A stretch of 64,000 nt of DNA from Variovorax paradoxus EPS (GTDB lineage: Bacteria; Pseudomonadota; Gammaproteobacteria; Burkholderiales; Burkholderiaceae_C). Shown piece after piece: positions 6,261-15,870 of the stretch. Under the pieces are notes generated by a model that worked only from the letters and a program-made list of their open reading frames with translations, was not told where the DNA came from and searched no databases. The stretch spans positions 62,001-126,000 of the forward strand of contig NC_014931.1 of NCBI RefSeq assembly GCF_000184745.1, read 5' to 3'. A program made the translations under genes and the position numbers. Numbering within the stretch: position 1 is the stretch's first letter; each line of letters opens with the position of its first letter.

Positions 6261-9206
6261 ATGGGCAATCGTTCCTGGCTCTATCTCGAACACCGTCTTT
6301 CCGGCGCCGACAACGGCGCCGAGCACCAAAAAACCTCGGCCGACGAAATCGCCGAAGCCAACAACAATTTCCCCGTGCTCTGGCAGCTCCTGCTGGCCGA
6401 TGGCGCAGCCGGCGACGCCATCGACGACCAGCGCGTCTTCGGCGATGCCGGCACCGATAACCTTGCCAGCGACGCGCACGCCGCGCTCGCGCGCATCCGG
6501 CAACTGCACGCTTTTGTCGAGCAGCATCCGATGCTGCACGCGCTGCCGCAGATCGCGCTGCAGTTCGAGGCGCTGGCGCTGCACCTGGCCGAGCTGATCG
6601 ACGAGGTGCCGGCCGACAGCGCGCCGCGCTTCTCCGCCAACCTCGACGAGCTGTCCTGGCTGGGCGGTGAAACCGAAGGCGAGGGCTTCATCGAACGCAA
6701 CCGCCGCGAGTGCAACGAGCGATGGGCCGAGGTGCGCCGCTGCATCGACAGCGGCAACCACCCGGGCGTGGACGCGGCCCTTGGCATCCAGCGCTTCGCG
6801 GACTGGGAGGCCTGGGCCTGGCAGTTCGGTTTCGGCGGGCTGTCGCATCCGTACTTCGATGGCTACGAGGCGCCGCGCGACGAGCGCTTTGCCGACTTCG
6901 AGCCGGAAGAAGACGACGACGAAGACGGGTATGAGCGCCCCGACTACGACAACCACCTGGGCGGCGAACTCTGGCGCTTCGAGGTCGACGGCCGCTGGGG
7001 CGTGATGCGCCTGGTGCACGACGAAGACGGCGACGGCGGCGCCAGCCACCGCACCACCGTGGTCGAGCCCGCGTGGGACGACATCCGCTACGCCGGCGGG
7101 AGCGATCCGCGCCTGCTCTGGATCTCGCAGGGCGAGCGCTCCGGCCTGCTGCTCGCCGACGCCGAGGCGCCGCGCGTGCTGCTCGAACCGGAGCTCGACG
7201 AGGTCTGGGACTTCGAGGACGACATCGCCACGGCCCTGGTCGGCGACCACATCGGCCTGCTGCGCACCGATGGCAGCTGGCTGCTCGAGCCCTCGGTCGA
7301 CGAGGTCTGGAGCTTTGTCGAAGGCCGGGTGCGCGCCCGCGTGGGCGAGCGCATCGGGTACATCGACCTGCAGGGCGAATGGGCGATCGCACCCCGGTTC
7401 GAAGAGGCCGAAGACTTCACGCCGTTCGGCCTGGCACCCGCGCGCGGCGACGAGGGCGGCTGGGGGCTGGTGCGCGCGGACGGCGAATGGGCCGCGCCGC
7501 CGGATTTCGAGCAACTCCAGTGGCGCCACGACTGGGAGGCCTTCGAAGCCACGCGCGACGGCAAGAGCGGGCTGCTCGATGCGCAAGGCCGCGTCGTGAT
7601 CGAGCCGGTCTACGAGCAGGTCGACCTGCTCGAGGAATACCCCATCGAGTTCCTGACGAGCGAAGACAACGATCCGGCGAACGAGCGCAACGCCGAGGCT
7701 CGGCCGAAGCGCTTTGCCGTGGAACGCGCCGATGGCGTGTGCGGTCTGGTCGATGGCCGCGGCCGCGTGCTCGTGCCCTTCGACTATGGCCGGTTCGAGA
7801 CCCTGGAGCCGCTGACCGGCCAGGAGCGCGCCCACGCCATGGCTCGGCGCGACCTGGTGCGCGTGGCGTCCAAGGGCGGGCGCACGGCGAAGAACGCGCC
7901 GTGGCTGCGCGGCATCTACGACGTGGCCGCCGGCCGCGAGCTGGTGCCTTGCCGGCACCGCACGCTCCAGCCGCTGGCCTGGGGCACGCAGGACATCGGC
8001 TGGCTGGTCGCCGATCCGATGCCGCGCAGCGCGAAGGTCGAGAAGGGGCAGCTCGCCGTGGGCGTCCTGCGCGGCGACGGTACGGTGCTGCATCCACAGG
8101 CCAATCCGTGGATCGCCGCCGCGGTGTCGGTCGCCGACAGCTGGCTTGTCGCGGCGGTGCGCTCGGACTTGTGCAAGCGCTGGGGCGCGGGCGAGCCGGT
8201 GAAGGCCGTGCGCAACGACTCCGGCCTCTATGTCTGGCTGCATGCCGACGGCCGCGAGCAGCCGCACGCCGAGCACATGGCCGCGCGCCATGCCGCCGGC
8301 GACCTGCGGGCCGCCTACGAGCTGGCCTGCCATCTGCGCGACGGCGAGGGCATCGAGGCCGACCCGCGCGAAGCCCTGCGATGGATGGCGCGCGCCGCCG
8401 GCGTGCGCGAGCCGGGCGACGCCCCCGCGACCGCGTCATCCGACGGCTTGCCCGTGGCGATGTGCGAGCTCTCGAAGATGCTGCGCTGGGATACGGCGGG
8501 CCTCGGCGCCGATGCCCAACTGGGGCGCGCGTGGCTGCTGCACGCCATCGCCCATGGCGGCGCGGACGACGCCGCCACGCAGGCCCAGCTCGGCTACATG
8601 CTTTGCGAAGGCGAGGGTGGCGAGCGCGACCTGGAAGGCGGCGTGCGGCACTACGAACTGGCGGCAGAGAAGAACAACACGATGGCGCTCTACAACCTCG
8701 GCCTGGCGTACAAGCTCGGCGAACCCGGGGAGCCCGACCTGGCGCGCGCGATCGGCTACTTCCGCCGTGGCCACGAAGCCGGCGACACCGCCGCCACGAT
8801 GCAGCTCGGCCGCACGCTGTGCCTGCACGCAGGGGCGCTGGCCGAACAGGGCCATGGCGAAGCGGAAGTGAACGTCCTGCATGCCGAAGCCCTCTACGCG
8901 CGGCAGAAGGTGGCGGAGGACAGCACCCAGCGCGAGCAGGGCTGGGCCTGCTACGAACTGGGCTGGATGCGCTTTCGGGGCCAGGGCGCACCGGAAGACG
9001 CCGCGGCCGCGGAGCGCTGGCTGCTCGCCGGTGCCGCGCTCGACGACTGCGAAGAGAACCTGGAGAGCCAGCGCGCCTGCACGGAGGTTCTGGCAGAGAC
9101 GTTCTACGGTGACCCCGACAGTCCGCTGTTCGACGAGGACAAGGCCCGCGAGTGGACACAGCGCCTGCAGGCGCTGCCCGCTACCACGCCGGATGCACCG
9201 GCGTGA
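6261..9206 (+). CDS. Large WG-repeat and Sel1-repeat protein
   Basis: A 981-residue soluble protein in three parts. Residues 1-220: an N-terminal domain opening MGNRSWLYLEHR, seen in several WG-repeat proteins, followed by an acidic stretch (EPEEDDDEDGYE). Residues about 230-640: at least six WG-type beta repeats, each with a pattern such as GRWGVMRL, GLLRTDGSWLLEP, GYIDLQGEWAIAPRFEE, GWGLVRADGEWAAPPDFE and GLVDGRGRVLVPFDYG. Residues about 680-970: Sel1/TPR-like helical repeats (AYELACHLRDGEGIEADPREALRWMARAA, LGYMLCEGEGG, LGLAYKLGEPGEPDLARAIGYFRRG). Both repeat classes are scaffolds for protein contacts. No catalytic motif, signal peptide or membrane segment is visible. Its end overlaps the convergent desaturase gene by 26 bp. 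Confidence 0.85.
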   Translation: MGNRSWLYLEHRLSGADNGAEHQKTSADEIAEANNNFPVLWQLLLADGAAGDAIDDQRVFGDAGTDNLASDAHAALARIRQLHAFVEQHPMLHALPQIALQFEALALHLAELIDEVPADSAPRFSANLDELSWLGGETEGEGFIERNRRECNERWAEVRRCIDSGNHPGVDAALGIQRFADWEAWAWQFGFGGLSHPYFDGYEAPRDERFADFEPEEDDDEDGYERPDYDNHLGGELWRFEVDGRWGVMRLVHDEDGDGGASHRTTVVEPAWDDIRYAGGSDPRLLWISQGERSGLLLADAEAPRVLLEPELDEVWDFEDDIATALVGDHIGLLRTDGSWLLEPSVDEVWSFVEGRVRARVGERIGYIDLQGEWAIAPRFEEAEDFTPFGLAPARGDEGGWGLVRADGEWAAPPDFEQLQWRHDWEAFEATRDGKSGLLDAQGRVVIEPVYEQVDLLEEYPIEFLTSEDNDPANERNAEARPKRFAVERADGVCGLVDGRGRVLVPFDYGRFETLEPLTGQERAHAMARRDLVRVASKGGRTAKNAPWLRGIYDVAAGRELVPCRHRTLQPLAWGTQDIGWLVADPMPRSAKVEKGQLAVGVLRGDGTVLHPQANPWIAAAVSVADSWLVAAVRSDLCKRWGAGEPVKAVRNDSGLYVWLHADGREQPHAEHMAARHAAGDLRAAYELACHLRDGEGIEADPREALRWMARAAGVREPGDAPATASSDGLPVAMCELSKMLRWDTAGLGADAQLGRAWLLHAIAHGGADDAATQAQLGYMLCEGEGGERDLEGGVRHYELAAEKNNTMALYNLGLAYKLGEPGEPDLARAIGYFRRGHEAGDTAATMQLGRTLCLHAGALAEQGHGEAEVNVLHAEALYARQKVAEDSTQREQGWACYELGWMRFRGQGAPEDAAAAERWLLAGAALDDCEENLESQRACTEVLAETFYGDPDSPLFDEDKAREWTQRLQALPATTPDAPA

Positions 9207-10131
9207 ACACCGGCCTGAACAGGTGGCGCCTGACGATCTCCCCGTAGCCCCGGTAATAGAAATGGCCGTTCGCGGCCAGCACCTCTGCGCGGTGCCGCCG
9301 GAAGTACACCGGAATCTCGTACCAGGGCATCGTCGGCGCGCGGTGGTGCACGTGGTGCAGGTTGTTGAACAGGTAGAGCAGCCCGAAGACGACGTTCGAT
9401 TCGACGATGGCCACGCGCTCGTGCGGCGTGTCGGCCCAGCGGTGTTCGGTGAAGGTGCGCAGCGAGCCCAGCATCATCCCGGGGTAGACGACGTACAGCA
9501 GGTACTCGCCGAAGCCCATGCCGCAGATACCGATGACGAAGTACAGCACCGGCGCCACGCTCAGTGCATGCCAGCTCCAGGTGGGCAGCCGCGAGAAGTC
9601 GCCCGCTCGCACCCGCCCCGCCTCGAAGCGCGCCAGCTTCCATAGCCGCAGGAACGGTCCGAGCACGACGCGGAACGCGATCGTCTGGTTCGCGATGTAG
9701 ATCCACCGCCGAACCGGCCCATAGCCTGCCCACGCGGGCGCCGAGTGGTAGGCGCTCTCGTCGTCGCGCTCCGGATGCGTGAGGTGGAAATTGACGTGGT
9801 GCGCGCTGTGCCCGCGGTTGTAGAACGGATACGGCAGCCACAAAGTGAGCGGCGGCCACACCACCGCATGGCGCAGCCACTTGGGCAGATGGCGCATCGC
9901 ATGGATGCTCTCGTGTTGCAGCGAGGAGTGCAGCTGCGCGAGAAAACCGCCCAGCAGGAACAGCGCCCATCCCGGCAGCGCCGCATGCCACCACAGCAAG
10001 GCCGCCCAGGCCCCGTACAGCGCGGCGGCGAGGGCGAGCGTCGGCACCTCGAAGTGCCACCACCAATGCCGCCTGCGCGTGCCTGACGGTGCGCGCGTCG
10101 GTGCGGTGGACGAAGGGGCGGTCGATGTCAT
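9181..10131 (-). CDS. Fatty acid desaturase-family membrane di-iron enzyme
   Basis: A 316-residue integral membrane protein with the three histidine boxes of the desaturase/hydroxylase family: HESIH near residue 73, HSAHHVNFH near 107-115, and NLHHVHH near residue 260. These hold the di-iron site that inserts a double bond or hydroxyl using O2. Several hydrophobic segments flank the boxes. The ATG at 10131 is chosen over a TTG at 10146. Its 3' end overlaps the end of the WG/Sel1 gene. The acyl or carotenoid substrate is unknown; no carotenoid genes are nearby. Confidence 0.85.
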   Translation of the reverse strand: MTSTAPSSTAPTRAPSGTRRRHWWWHFEVPTLALAAALYGAWAALLWWHAALPGWALFLLGGFLAQLHSSLQHESIHAMRHLPKWLRHAVVWPPLTLWLPYPFYNRGHSAHHVNFHLTHPERDDESAYHSAPAWAGYGPVRRWIYIANQTIAFRVVLGPFLRLWKLARFEAGRVRAGDFSRLPTWSWHALSVAPVLYFVIGICGMGFGEYLLYVVYPGMMLGSLRTFTEHRWADTPHERVAIVESNVVFGLLYLFNNLHHVHHRAPTMPWYEIPVYFRRHRAEVLAANGHFYYRGYGEIVRRHLFRPVFTPVHPAW

Positions 10132-10266
10132 GGCTTGACGGCTCAAAAGGACTGCGATCCTAGGTATGAAGACGCCATCCGCATGCGCGCTTTTCGAATA
10201 AGCAAGGGCGCGAAATTTCGTTTCCGTCCGGCCGTGAAATGCCTACGCTTGGCGGCTTTGGCCGAA

Positions 10267-11916
10267 ATGAACAGCAGCGCTTCCACGACCCTCGCACCCG
10301 TGCTGCTGCAGGCGCTGTTGCTGGCCGAACCCGCCGGCGAACTGGCCTTGCTGGACGTGCGCGAAACCCGCTGGTTCGTGCAGCGCCATCCCAACCTCGC
10401 GCGCAACGCGCCGCTCAGCGGGCTCGAACTGCAGGTCGGCGCCTTCGTGCCGCGCCGTTCCACGCCCGTGGTGCTTTACGACGACTACAACGCACCCGAC
10501 GGTCCGGCGCAGGCTGCGGTCGCGGTTCTCGCGCGGCTCGGCTACACCGACGTGCGCACGCTCGACGGCGGCCTGCAGCGCTGGGTGACCGAGGGCCTGC
10601 CCGCCATCGACGGCTACGGCACGCTGGTCAAGGCCTTCGGCGATCTCGCGCGGCTGCACTACGGCACGCCTTCGCTGTCCGTCGACGCCCTGCGCGCACG
10701 CCGGCGCGAAGGCCTTCCCGCCACGCTGATCGATGCACGGCCGCGCGCGGAATTCGAATTCCTCTCGCTGCCCGGCGCGCGAAACCACGCCGGCACCGAG
10801 CTCGCGCTGCGCCGCTTCGAGGCGGACGATGCGGAACACGTCTGGGCGATCAACTGCTTCAGCCGCACGCGCGGCATCATCGGCGCCACCACGCTGCGGC
10901 TGCTCGGCCGCGCGCCCGATGCGGTGTTCGTCGAGGACGGCGTGATGGCCTGGGGCCTGCAAGGTGCGCCGACGGTGCAGAACGCGGTGCCCGACGACGA
11001 GCTTCCGCCTGAATCCCCCGAGGTGCTGCGACGCACCGCCGACGAGCTGCTCGAGCGTTTCGCCCTTCCCGTGGCCGACGCCGCACAGCTCGCCAGCTGG
11101 TGCGCCGACGACACGCGCAGCCTCTACATCTTCGACGTGCGCCCCACGGCCGACCCGGCCTTCGCGGACACGGCGGTGCAGCAAGTCCCCGGCGGCCAGT
11201 TGTTCATGCACTTCGAGAACCTCGTCGGCACGCGCGGCGCCCGCATCGTGCTGATCGACGATCCGGCGCACCGCCTGCGCGCGGCGGTCACGAGCTTCTG
11301 GCTCACGCAGTTGAATCAGGCCGAGGTGTACGTCTACGACGGTGCGCTGTCGCCGGAGCAAGCGCCCCCAGCGCAAGCTGTCACCGTGTCGGATGCACCC
11401 TCACCGCTGGATGCCGAAGCCCTCGCTCAACTGCGCAGGAACGGCGCGGTAACGGTGATCGACGTGGGCGCGAGCCTCGACTACGAACGCGGCCACCTGC
11501 CCGGCGCGCTCTACATGCTGCCCGCCTCGCTGGGCCCGCTGGCCTCGCACGCCGTGGCCGGCCGCACGCTGGTCTTCACCTCGCCCGACGGCGCGGCCGC
11601 GCGCCGTGTCGCGCGCGATGCGCAACAGCGCTGGCCGGGTTCGGGGGCGGTGTTCACCTGGCTCCGGGGCGGAACCGAGGCGTGGAAGGCGTCAGGACGG
11701 CCGCTGTCGACCGCGTTCGTCCCGGCCCAGCTCCTCACCCCGTTCGACGACGACTGGGGCTCGGTCATGCGCGTCTTCGGCCCGCGCCGCGATGCGGTCT
11801 GGGTCGACTATCTCGCGTGGGAGCGGGCGCTGGCTGCGCGGGTCCTGCAGGACCCGTCGGTGCGCTTTCGCTTCTTTCCTACCGGGCAGGTGCCGGATCG
11901 GGCAGCTCGATCTTGA
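10267..11916 (+). CDS. Four-domain rhodanese-like sulfurtransferase
   Basis: A 549-residue protein made of four tandem rhodanese folds, at roughly residues 10-115, 135-235, 260-360 and 380-500, each starting with a hydrophobic-Asp-Val/Ala-Arg motif ([46 protein letters not shown]). Only the second has a clear active-site Cys (Cys197 in INCFSRTRG); the equivalent loops of the others read [20 protein letters not shown] and [11 protein letters not shown]. One catalytic and three structural domains are therefore predicted. The ATG at 10267 is preferred over an earlier frame opening at 10135 that lacks family similarity. The 3' end overlaps the minE stop region by 38 bp. Confidence 0.86.
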   Translation: MNSSASTTLAPVLLQALLLAEPAGELALLDVRETRWFVQRHPNLARNAPLSGLELQVGAFVPRRSTPVVLYDDYNAPDGPAQAAVAVLARLGYTDVRTLDGGLQRWVTEGLPAIDGYGTLVKAFGDLARLHYGTPSLSVDALRARRREGLPATLIDARPRAEFEFLSLPGARNHAGTELALRRFEADDAEHVWAINCFSRTRGIIGATTLRLLGRAPDAVFVEDGVMAWGLQGAPTVQNAVPDDELPPESPEVLRRTADELLERFALPVADAAQLASWCADDTRSLYIFDVRPTADPAFADTAVQQVPGGQLFMHFENLVGTRGARIVLIDDPAHRLRAAVTSFWLTQLNQAEVYVYDGALSPEQAPPAQAVTVSDAPSPLDAEALAQLRRNGAVTVIDVGASLDYERGHLPGALYMLPASLGPLASHAVAGRTLVFTSPDGAAARRVARDAQQRWPGSGAVFTWLRGGTEAWKASGRPLSTAFVPAQLLTPFDDDWGSVMRVFGPRRDAVWVDYLAWERALAARVLQDPSVRFRFFPTGQVPDRAARS

Positions 11917-12151
11917 TGTCGAGCACTTCGAGGTTGTCCTGGGTTTCCAGGTGCACCTTGATGTCGTCGGGATTGATCGACACGTACTTGGAAATCACCG
12001 CCACCAGCTCGCGCTGGAGTTCGGGCAGGTAGTCGGGGCGCTTCTTGCCGCTGAGGCTGGAGCGCTCGTGCGCGAGGATGATCTGCAGGCGCTCTTTCGC
12101 GACGCTCGCAGTCTTCTTCTTCTCGCCAAGCAGGAACGAGAGAAACGACAT
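11879..12151 (-). CDS. minE: Cell division topological specificity factor MinE
   Basis: A 90-residue MinE. The N-terminal amphipathic membrane-targeting segment [16 protein letters not shown] is followed by the MinD-binding helix [13 protein letters not shown] and the C-terminal dimerisation domain ([15 protein letters not shown]...DIKVHLE). MinE releases MinD from the membrane and drives pole-to-pole oscillation that keeps FtsZ at midcell. It is the last gene of minC-minD-minE, starting 2 bp after the minD stop. Its 3' end overlaps the convergent rhodanese gene. Confidence 0.97.
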   Translation of the reverse strand: MSFLSFLLGEKKKTASVAKERLQIILAHERSSLSGKKRPDYLPELQRELVAVISKYVSINPDDIKVHLETQDNLEVLDIKIELPDPAPAR

Positions 12152-12153
12152 GC

Positions 12154-12969
12154 CTACTTGCCTCCGAAGATCCGCTTGAAGAAGCCCGGCTTCTCGGCGT
12201 CGACGAAGCGCATCGGCTTCTCTTCACCGAGAAACCGCGCCACCACGTCGCTGTAGGCCTGTGCCACATCGGTGTCCTTGTCGTGGATCGCGGGCACGCC
12301 CTGGTTGGAGGCATGCAGCACGCTTTCCGACTCGGGGATCACACCGATGAGCTTGATGCGCAGGATGTCCTGGATGTCTTCCAGCGAGAGCATCTGGCCG
12401 CCCGCCACCCGGTTCGGGTTGTAGCGGGTGATCAGCAGGTGCTCCTTGATCGGATCGCCGCCTTCCTTGGCGCGCTTGGTCTTGCTGCTGAGCATGCCCA
12501 GGATGCGGTCCGAGTCGCGCACCGATGAGACCTCGGGGTTGGTCACCACCAGCGCCTCGTCGGCGAAGTGCATCGCCATCATCGCGCCGGTCTCGATGCC
12601 GGCGGGCGAGTCGCAGACGATGTATTCGAAGTCCATCGCCGCGAGGTCGTTCAGGATCTTCTCGACGCCTTCCTGCGTGAGCGCTTCCTTGTCGCGCGTC
12701 TGCGAGGCAGCCAGCACGAAGAGGTTCTCGCACTGCTTGTCCTTGATGAGCGCCTGGCTCAGGTTGGCTTCACCCTGAATGACGTTGATCAGGTCGTACA
12801 CCACGCGGCGTTCGCAGCCCATGATGAGGTCGAGGTTCCGCAGGCCCACGTCGAAGTCGATCACGGCCGTCTTCTTGCCCGCGAGCGCGAGGCCGGATGC
12901 GAAGCTGGCGCTGGTGGTCGTCTTGCCGACGCCACCCTTGCCCGAGGTCACCACCACAATTTTGGCCAT
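12154..12969 (-). CDS. minD: Septum site-determining ATPase MinD
   Basis: A 271-residue MinD of the ParA/Mrp ATPase class. It begins [20 protein letters not shown] with the deviant Walker A motif (KGGVGKTT), continues with [18 protein letters not shown] and the switch region [12 protein letters not shown]. It ends in the amphipathic membrane-targeting helix ([10 protein letters not shown]...[10 protein letters not shown]). The ATG at 12969 is preferred to the one at 12975, because AAGGA sits directly against the latter but 6 bp before the former. It recruits MinC and MinE and cycles on the inner membrane. Confidence 0.97.
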   Translation of the reverse strand: MAKIVVVTSGKGGVGKTTTSASFASGLALAGKKTAVIDFDVGLRNLDLIMGCERRVVYDLINVIQGEANLSQALIKDKQCENLFVLAASQTRDKEALTQEGVEKILNDLAAMDFEYIVCDSPAGIETGAMMAMHFADEALVVTNPEVSSVRDSDRILGMLSSKTKRAKEGGDPIKEHLLITRYNPNRVAGGQMLSLEDIQDILRIKLIGVIPESESVLHASNQGVPAIHDKDTDVAQAYSDVVARFLGEEKPMRFVDAEKPGFFKRIFGGK

Positions 12970-13021
12970 GGCCATTCCTTCTTGTTTCGATTCTGTTGTT
13001 GGTTTCAGAGCGCCGCGTCCG

Positions 13022-13789
13022 TCAGGGGATCGCGTCGATCACTAGCTTTTTGCCATCCAAGCGCACCTGCGCCGACTTGCCGAGCACCGGGTCGGGCAGC
13101 GGCACTTCATTCGTGCGGTAGATGCCGGCGATGGCCACGAGCTGCGCTTCCATGCAGGTCGAGAAGATCCGCGCCTCGGTGTTGCCGCGCGCGCCTGCAA
13201 TCGCCTTGCCGCGCAACGGCGCGTACACATGCACGTTCCCGTCGGCGATGACTTCGGCGCCGAAGCTCACCACGGCCGTCACCACCACGTCGCCGCCGCG
13301 GGCGTAGACCTGCTGGCCCGAGCGCAGCGGCTTGTCGATGAGGAGCGTGCCGTTGGCCGGCACCGGCACTTCGCGAATGATCTGGGGGGCTTCGGCCGGC
13401 GCCTCGGCGGGCGGGGCCGGCGGCCGGGGCGCGGGCGCCGAGGGCATGGCCGCCAGCGAGAGACCGGCGGCGCGGGCCGCGGCATTCTGGGTGTCGTTGC
13501 CGCCGCGCACCGCGATCGGCTGGGTCTGGTGGCGCGCCAAGAGGCTGCGCAGGGCCGCGAAGTCGATCTGGGCGGTGGCTTCGCCCGCTTCGTCGTGCTC
13601 GGGGAGCTGCGAGAGGTCGATCACCACCGGCTCCTGCTCGAAGAAGTCGGGCGAATCGGCAAGCTGGGCGTCGAGCGCCTCGGCCAGCACGTCCAGGTCG
13701 GACGTCTTGAGGATCACTGCAATCAGCGGCAGCGTGGCGCTCTTGAATTCGAAAACCGCCTTGGTGCGCGCGGCGGAGACATCGGCCAT
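13022..13789 (-). CDS. minC: Septum site-determining protein MinC
   Basis: A 255-residue FtsZ assembly inhibitor. The N-terminal FtsZ-binding domain (about 1-110) contains FEFKSATLPLIAVILKTSDLDVLAEAL. A Pro/Ala-rich linker (about 115-140) joins it to the C-terminal beta-helix domain, which has the typical LRSGQQVYARGGDVVV, GNVHVYAPLRGKAIAGA and ARIFSTCMEAQLVAIAGIYR strands used for dimerisation and MinD binding. It is first in the min operon, 52 bp ahead of minD. Confidence 0.96.
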   Translation of the reverse strand: MADVSAARTKAVFEFKSATLPLIAVILKTSDLDVLAEALDAQLADSPDFFEQEPVVIDLSQLPEHDEAGEATAQIDFAALRSLLARHQTQPIAVRGGNDTQNAAARAAGLSLAAMPSAPAPRPPAPPAEAPAEAPQIIREVPVPANGTLLIDKPLRSGQQVYARGGDVVVTAVVSFGAEVIADGNVHVYAPLRGKAIAGARGNTEARIFSTCMEAQLVAIAGIYRTNEVPLPDPVLGKSAQVRLDGKKLVIDAIP

Positions 13790-13947
13790 TGGGAAAACGT
13801 CGGTGCGAAAAGCGTTGGAGTCTAACGGGCGCGGGCTTCCGGGCGGTGACCGGGCCCGGCCTGATCCGCTCCGGACAACACTTCTTGCATGACGTTACGA
13901 GGCAAACGCCAGGAATTGCGTGCACTTCGCGCCGCGCCGCCGGCCCC

Positions 13948-15231
13948 TCAATTCTTCGTCTTGCCCAGCAGTGCGTAAAGGATGATCGCCCCGAAAGTCG
14001 CGGTCCCGATGCCGCCCAAAGCGAAGTCGCCGAACTTCAGCGTGAAGTCGCCCGTGCCGATGATCAGCGTGATCGCGGCCACGATCAGGTTCTTGTTCTG
14101 CGAGAAGTCGACCTTGTTGTCGACCCAGATCTTGGCGCCGGCAATCGCGATCAGGCCGAACACCACGATGCTCACGCCGCCCATCACCGGCAGCGGAATC
14201 GCCTGGATCAGCGCGCCGAACTTGGGGCTGAAGCCCAGCACGAGCGCGATCACCGCCGCCACCACGAACACCGCCGTCGAGTAGATGCGCGTGGCCGCCA
14301 TCACGCCGATGTTCTCGGCATAGGTCGTCACGCCCGTGCCGCCCGCGGCGCCGCTCACCACGGTGGCGATGCCGTCGCCGATGAAGGCGCGGCCCATGTA
14401 GGGGTCGAGGTTGCGGCCGGTCATGGCCGTCACCGCCTTCAGGTGGCCGAGGTTTTCCGCCACGAGGATGATCGCCACGGGCGCGATCAGCAGCATCGCG
14501 TTGGCGGTGAACACCGGCGTGGTGAAGGTCGGCAGGCCGAACCAGGCTGCGTTGGCGATGTCGCTCAGGTCCACCGGCTTGCCCATGCCCAGGATGTTCG
14601 TGAGCACCGCATAGACGACAGTGGCCAGGATCAGTCCGACCAGGATCAAGAGGCGCTGCAGCATCCCCCGCGCGAACACCGCCACCAGCCCGACGCACAG
14701 GAAGGTCACGGCCTGCATCCACGAATCGAAGTTGCTGGCCGCCATGTTCTTGATCGGCACGCTGGCCAGGTTGAGCCCGATCACCGCCACCACGGCGCCG
14801 GTGACCACGGGCGGCATGAAGCGCTCGATCCAGCCCGTGCCGATGGCCTGCACCAGCGCCCCGATCAGGATGTAGACCACCCCACAGGCCACGATGCCGC
14901 CGAGCGCCACCGCGATGTTGGCGTTGGGCCCCTTGCCCGCGTAGCCGCTGGCCGCGATCACCACGCCGATGAAGGCGAAGCTCGAGCCCAGGTAGCTGGG
15001 CACCTTGCCGCCGGTGACGAAATAGAAGATCAGCGTGCCGATCCCGCTCATCAGGATCGCGATGTTGGGGCTGAAGCCCATGAGGATCGGCGCCAGCACC
15101 GTGGCGCCGAACATCGCGATCACGTGCTGGATGCCCATCGCGCCGGTCTGCAGCCAGGGCAGCCGCTCGTCGGGCCCGATGACCGCGCCGTCGGCCAGTG
15201 TGGACACCGGCTTTTCAGTCCAGTTGAACAT
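13948..15231 (-). CDS. Nucleobase:cation symporter-2 family permease (uracil/xanthine type)
   Basis: A 427-residue permease with about 12-14 hydrophobic segments, of the NCS2/NAT family. It has the UraA/RutG-like N-terminus (LPWLQTGAMGIQHVIAMFGATVLAPILMG), the family segment AENLGHLKAVTAMTGRNLDP and GAAGGTGVTTYAENIGVMAATRIYS with the substrate-contacting Glu. This motif set is closer to uracil than to purine permeases. It would bring a pyrimidine base into the cytoplasm with protons. It stands alone; no pyr or rut catabolic genes lie near. Confidence 0.86.
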   Translation of the reverse strand: MFNWTEKPVSTLADGAVIGPDERLPWLQTGAMGIQHVIAMFGATVLAPILMGFSPNIAILMSGIGTLIFYFVTGGKVPSYLGSSFAFIGVVIAASGYAGKGPNANIAVALGGIVACGVVYILIGALVQAIGTGWIERFMPPVVTGAVVAVIGLNLASVPIKNMAASNFDSWMQAVTFLCVGLVAVFARGMLQRLLILVGLILATVVYAVLTNILGMGKPVDLSDIANAAWFGLPTFTTPVFTANAMLLIAPVAIILVAENLGHLKAVTAMTGRNLDPYMGRAFIGDGIATVVSGAAGGTGVTTYAENIGVMAATRIYSTAVFVVAAVIALVLGFSPKFGALIQAIPLPVMGGVSIVVFGLIAIAGAKIWVDNKVDFSQNKNLIVAAITLIIGTGDFTLKFGDFALGGIGTATFGAIILYALLGKTKN

Positions 15232-15363
15232 TGCTTGTCTCCTCTTGTTGGTTGTGGCGGGCGCCCCGCGCGCTCCGGGGCGTGATTGTGGTCGATGAAC
15301 CCCGCGCTGAACACACCCGCAAGAGAAGAAGATGGCGGGGCCGCCCGGCCCGCCGGACCAGCC

Positions 15364-15786
15364 TCAGCGCGGCTGCAGCACCGCCATCGTGATCCGCGAC
15401 ACGCAGGTCAATTCGCCCGCCTCGTTCGTCAGGTCGATCTGCCAGACCTGCGTGCTGCGCCCCCGGTGCACCGGCCGCGCGGTTCCGATGACCCAGCCGC
15501 TGGTGACCGAGCGGATGTGGTTCGCGTTGATGTCCAGGCCCACGGCGCGGTCGCCCTCGGGGGCCGAGTAATGCGCGCCGCAGGAGCCCAGCGTCTCGGC
15601 CAGCACCACCGACACGCCCCCGTGCAGGATGCCGTAGGGCTGGCGGGTGCGCTCGTCGACCGGCACGCGGGCGCGGATGAAGTCGTCGCCCACCTCCAGG
15701 AACTCCATGCCCAGCGTGGACACGGCCGTGCCGACGTGGTTGCGGGTCAGTTCTTCGACGGAGATCTCTTTTTTCCAGATACGCAT
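15364..15786 (-). CDS. Hotdog-fold acyl-CoA thioesterase, YdiI/MenI-like
   Basis: A 140-residue single hotdog-domain enzyme. The opening MRIWKKEIS and the segments VPVDERTRQPYGILHGG (HGG at 55-57), SVVLAETLGS (Glu64, catalytic base position) and GLDINANHIRSV match the YdiI/PaaI-like subgroup that hydrolyses aromatic and hydroxyaryl-CoA esters. Length equals that of E. coli YdiI. It lies 132 bp upstream of the permease on the same strand. A benzoyl-CoA-type substrate would suit the wider window, but that is inference. Confidence 0.88.
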   Translation of the reverse strand: MRIWKKEISVEELTRNHVGTAVSTLGMEFLEVGDDFIRARVPVDERTRQPYGILHGGVSVVLAETLGSCGAHYSAPEGDRAVGLDINANHIRSVTSGWVIGTARPVHRGRSTQVWQIDLTNEAGELTCVSRITMAVLQPR

Positions 15787-15870
15787 TCGCTTCTTTCGGG
15801 GACAGGGTTGCAGAAACTATAGCGACGGCGGCTGACAAGCGCAGTCGCCTTTGCGTGCTAACTTGGCCCG

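Noticed and set aside
5055..8333. Very long antisense open frame opposite the TetR gene, the hydrolase and the WG/Sel1 gene
   Set aside because: It arises from third-position GC bias of the plus-strand genes, has no family motifs and is rich in Arg, Ala and His as such shadows are.
10135..10170. TTGACG ... TATGAA as a promoter for the rhodanese gene
   Set aside because: Spacing between the hexamers is 24 bp and the -10 match is poor.
10129..10266. Extended start of the rhodanese protein at 10135
   Set aside because: The extra 44 residues are basic and low-complexity and overlap the divergent promoter region; the ATG at 10267 matches the family start.
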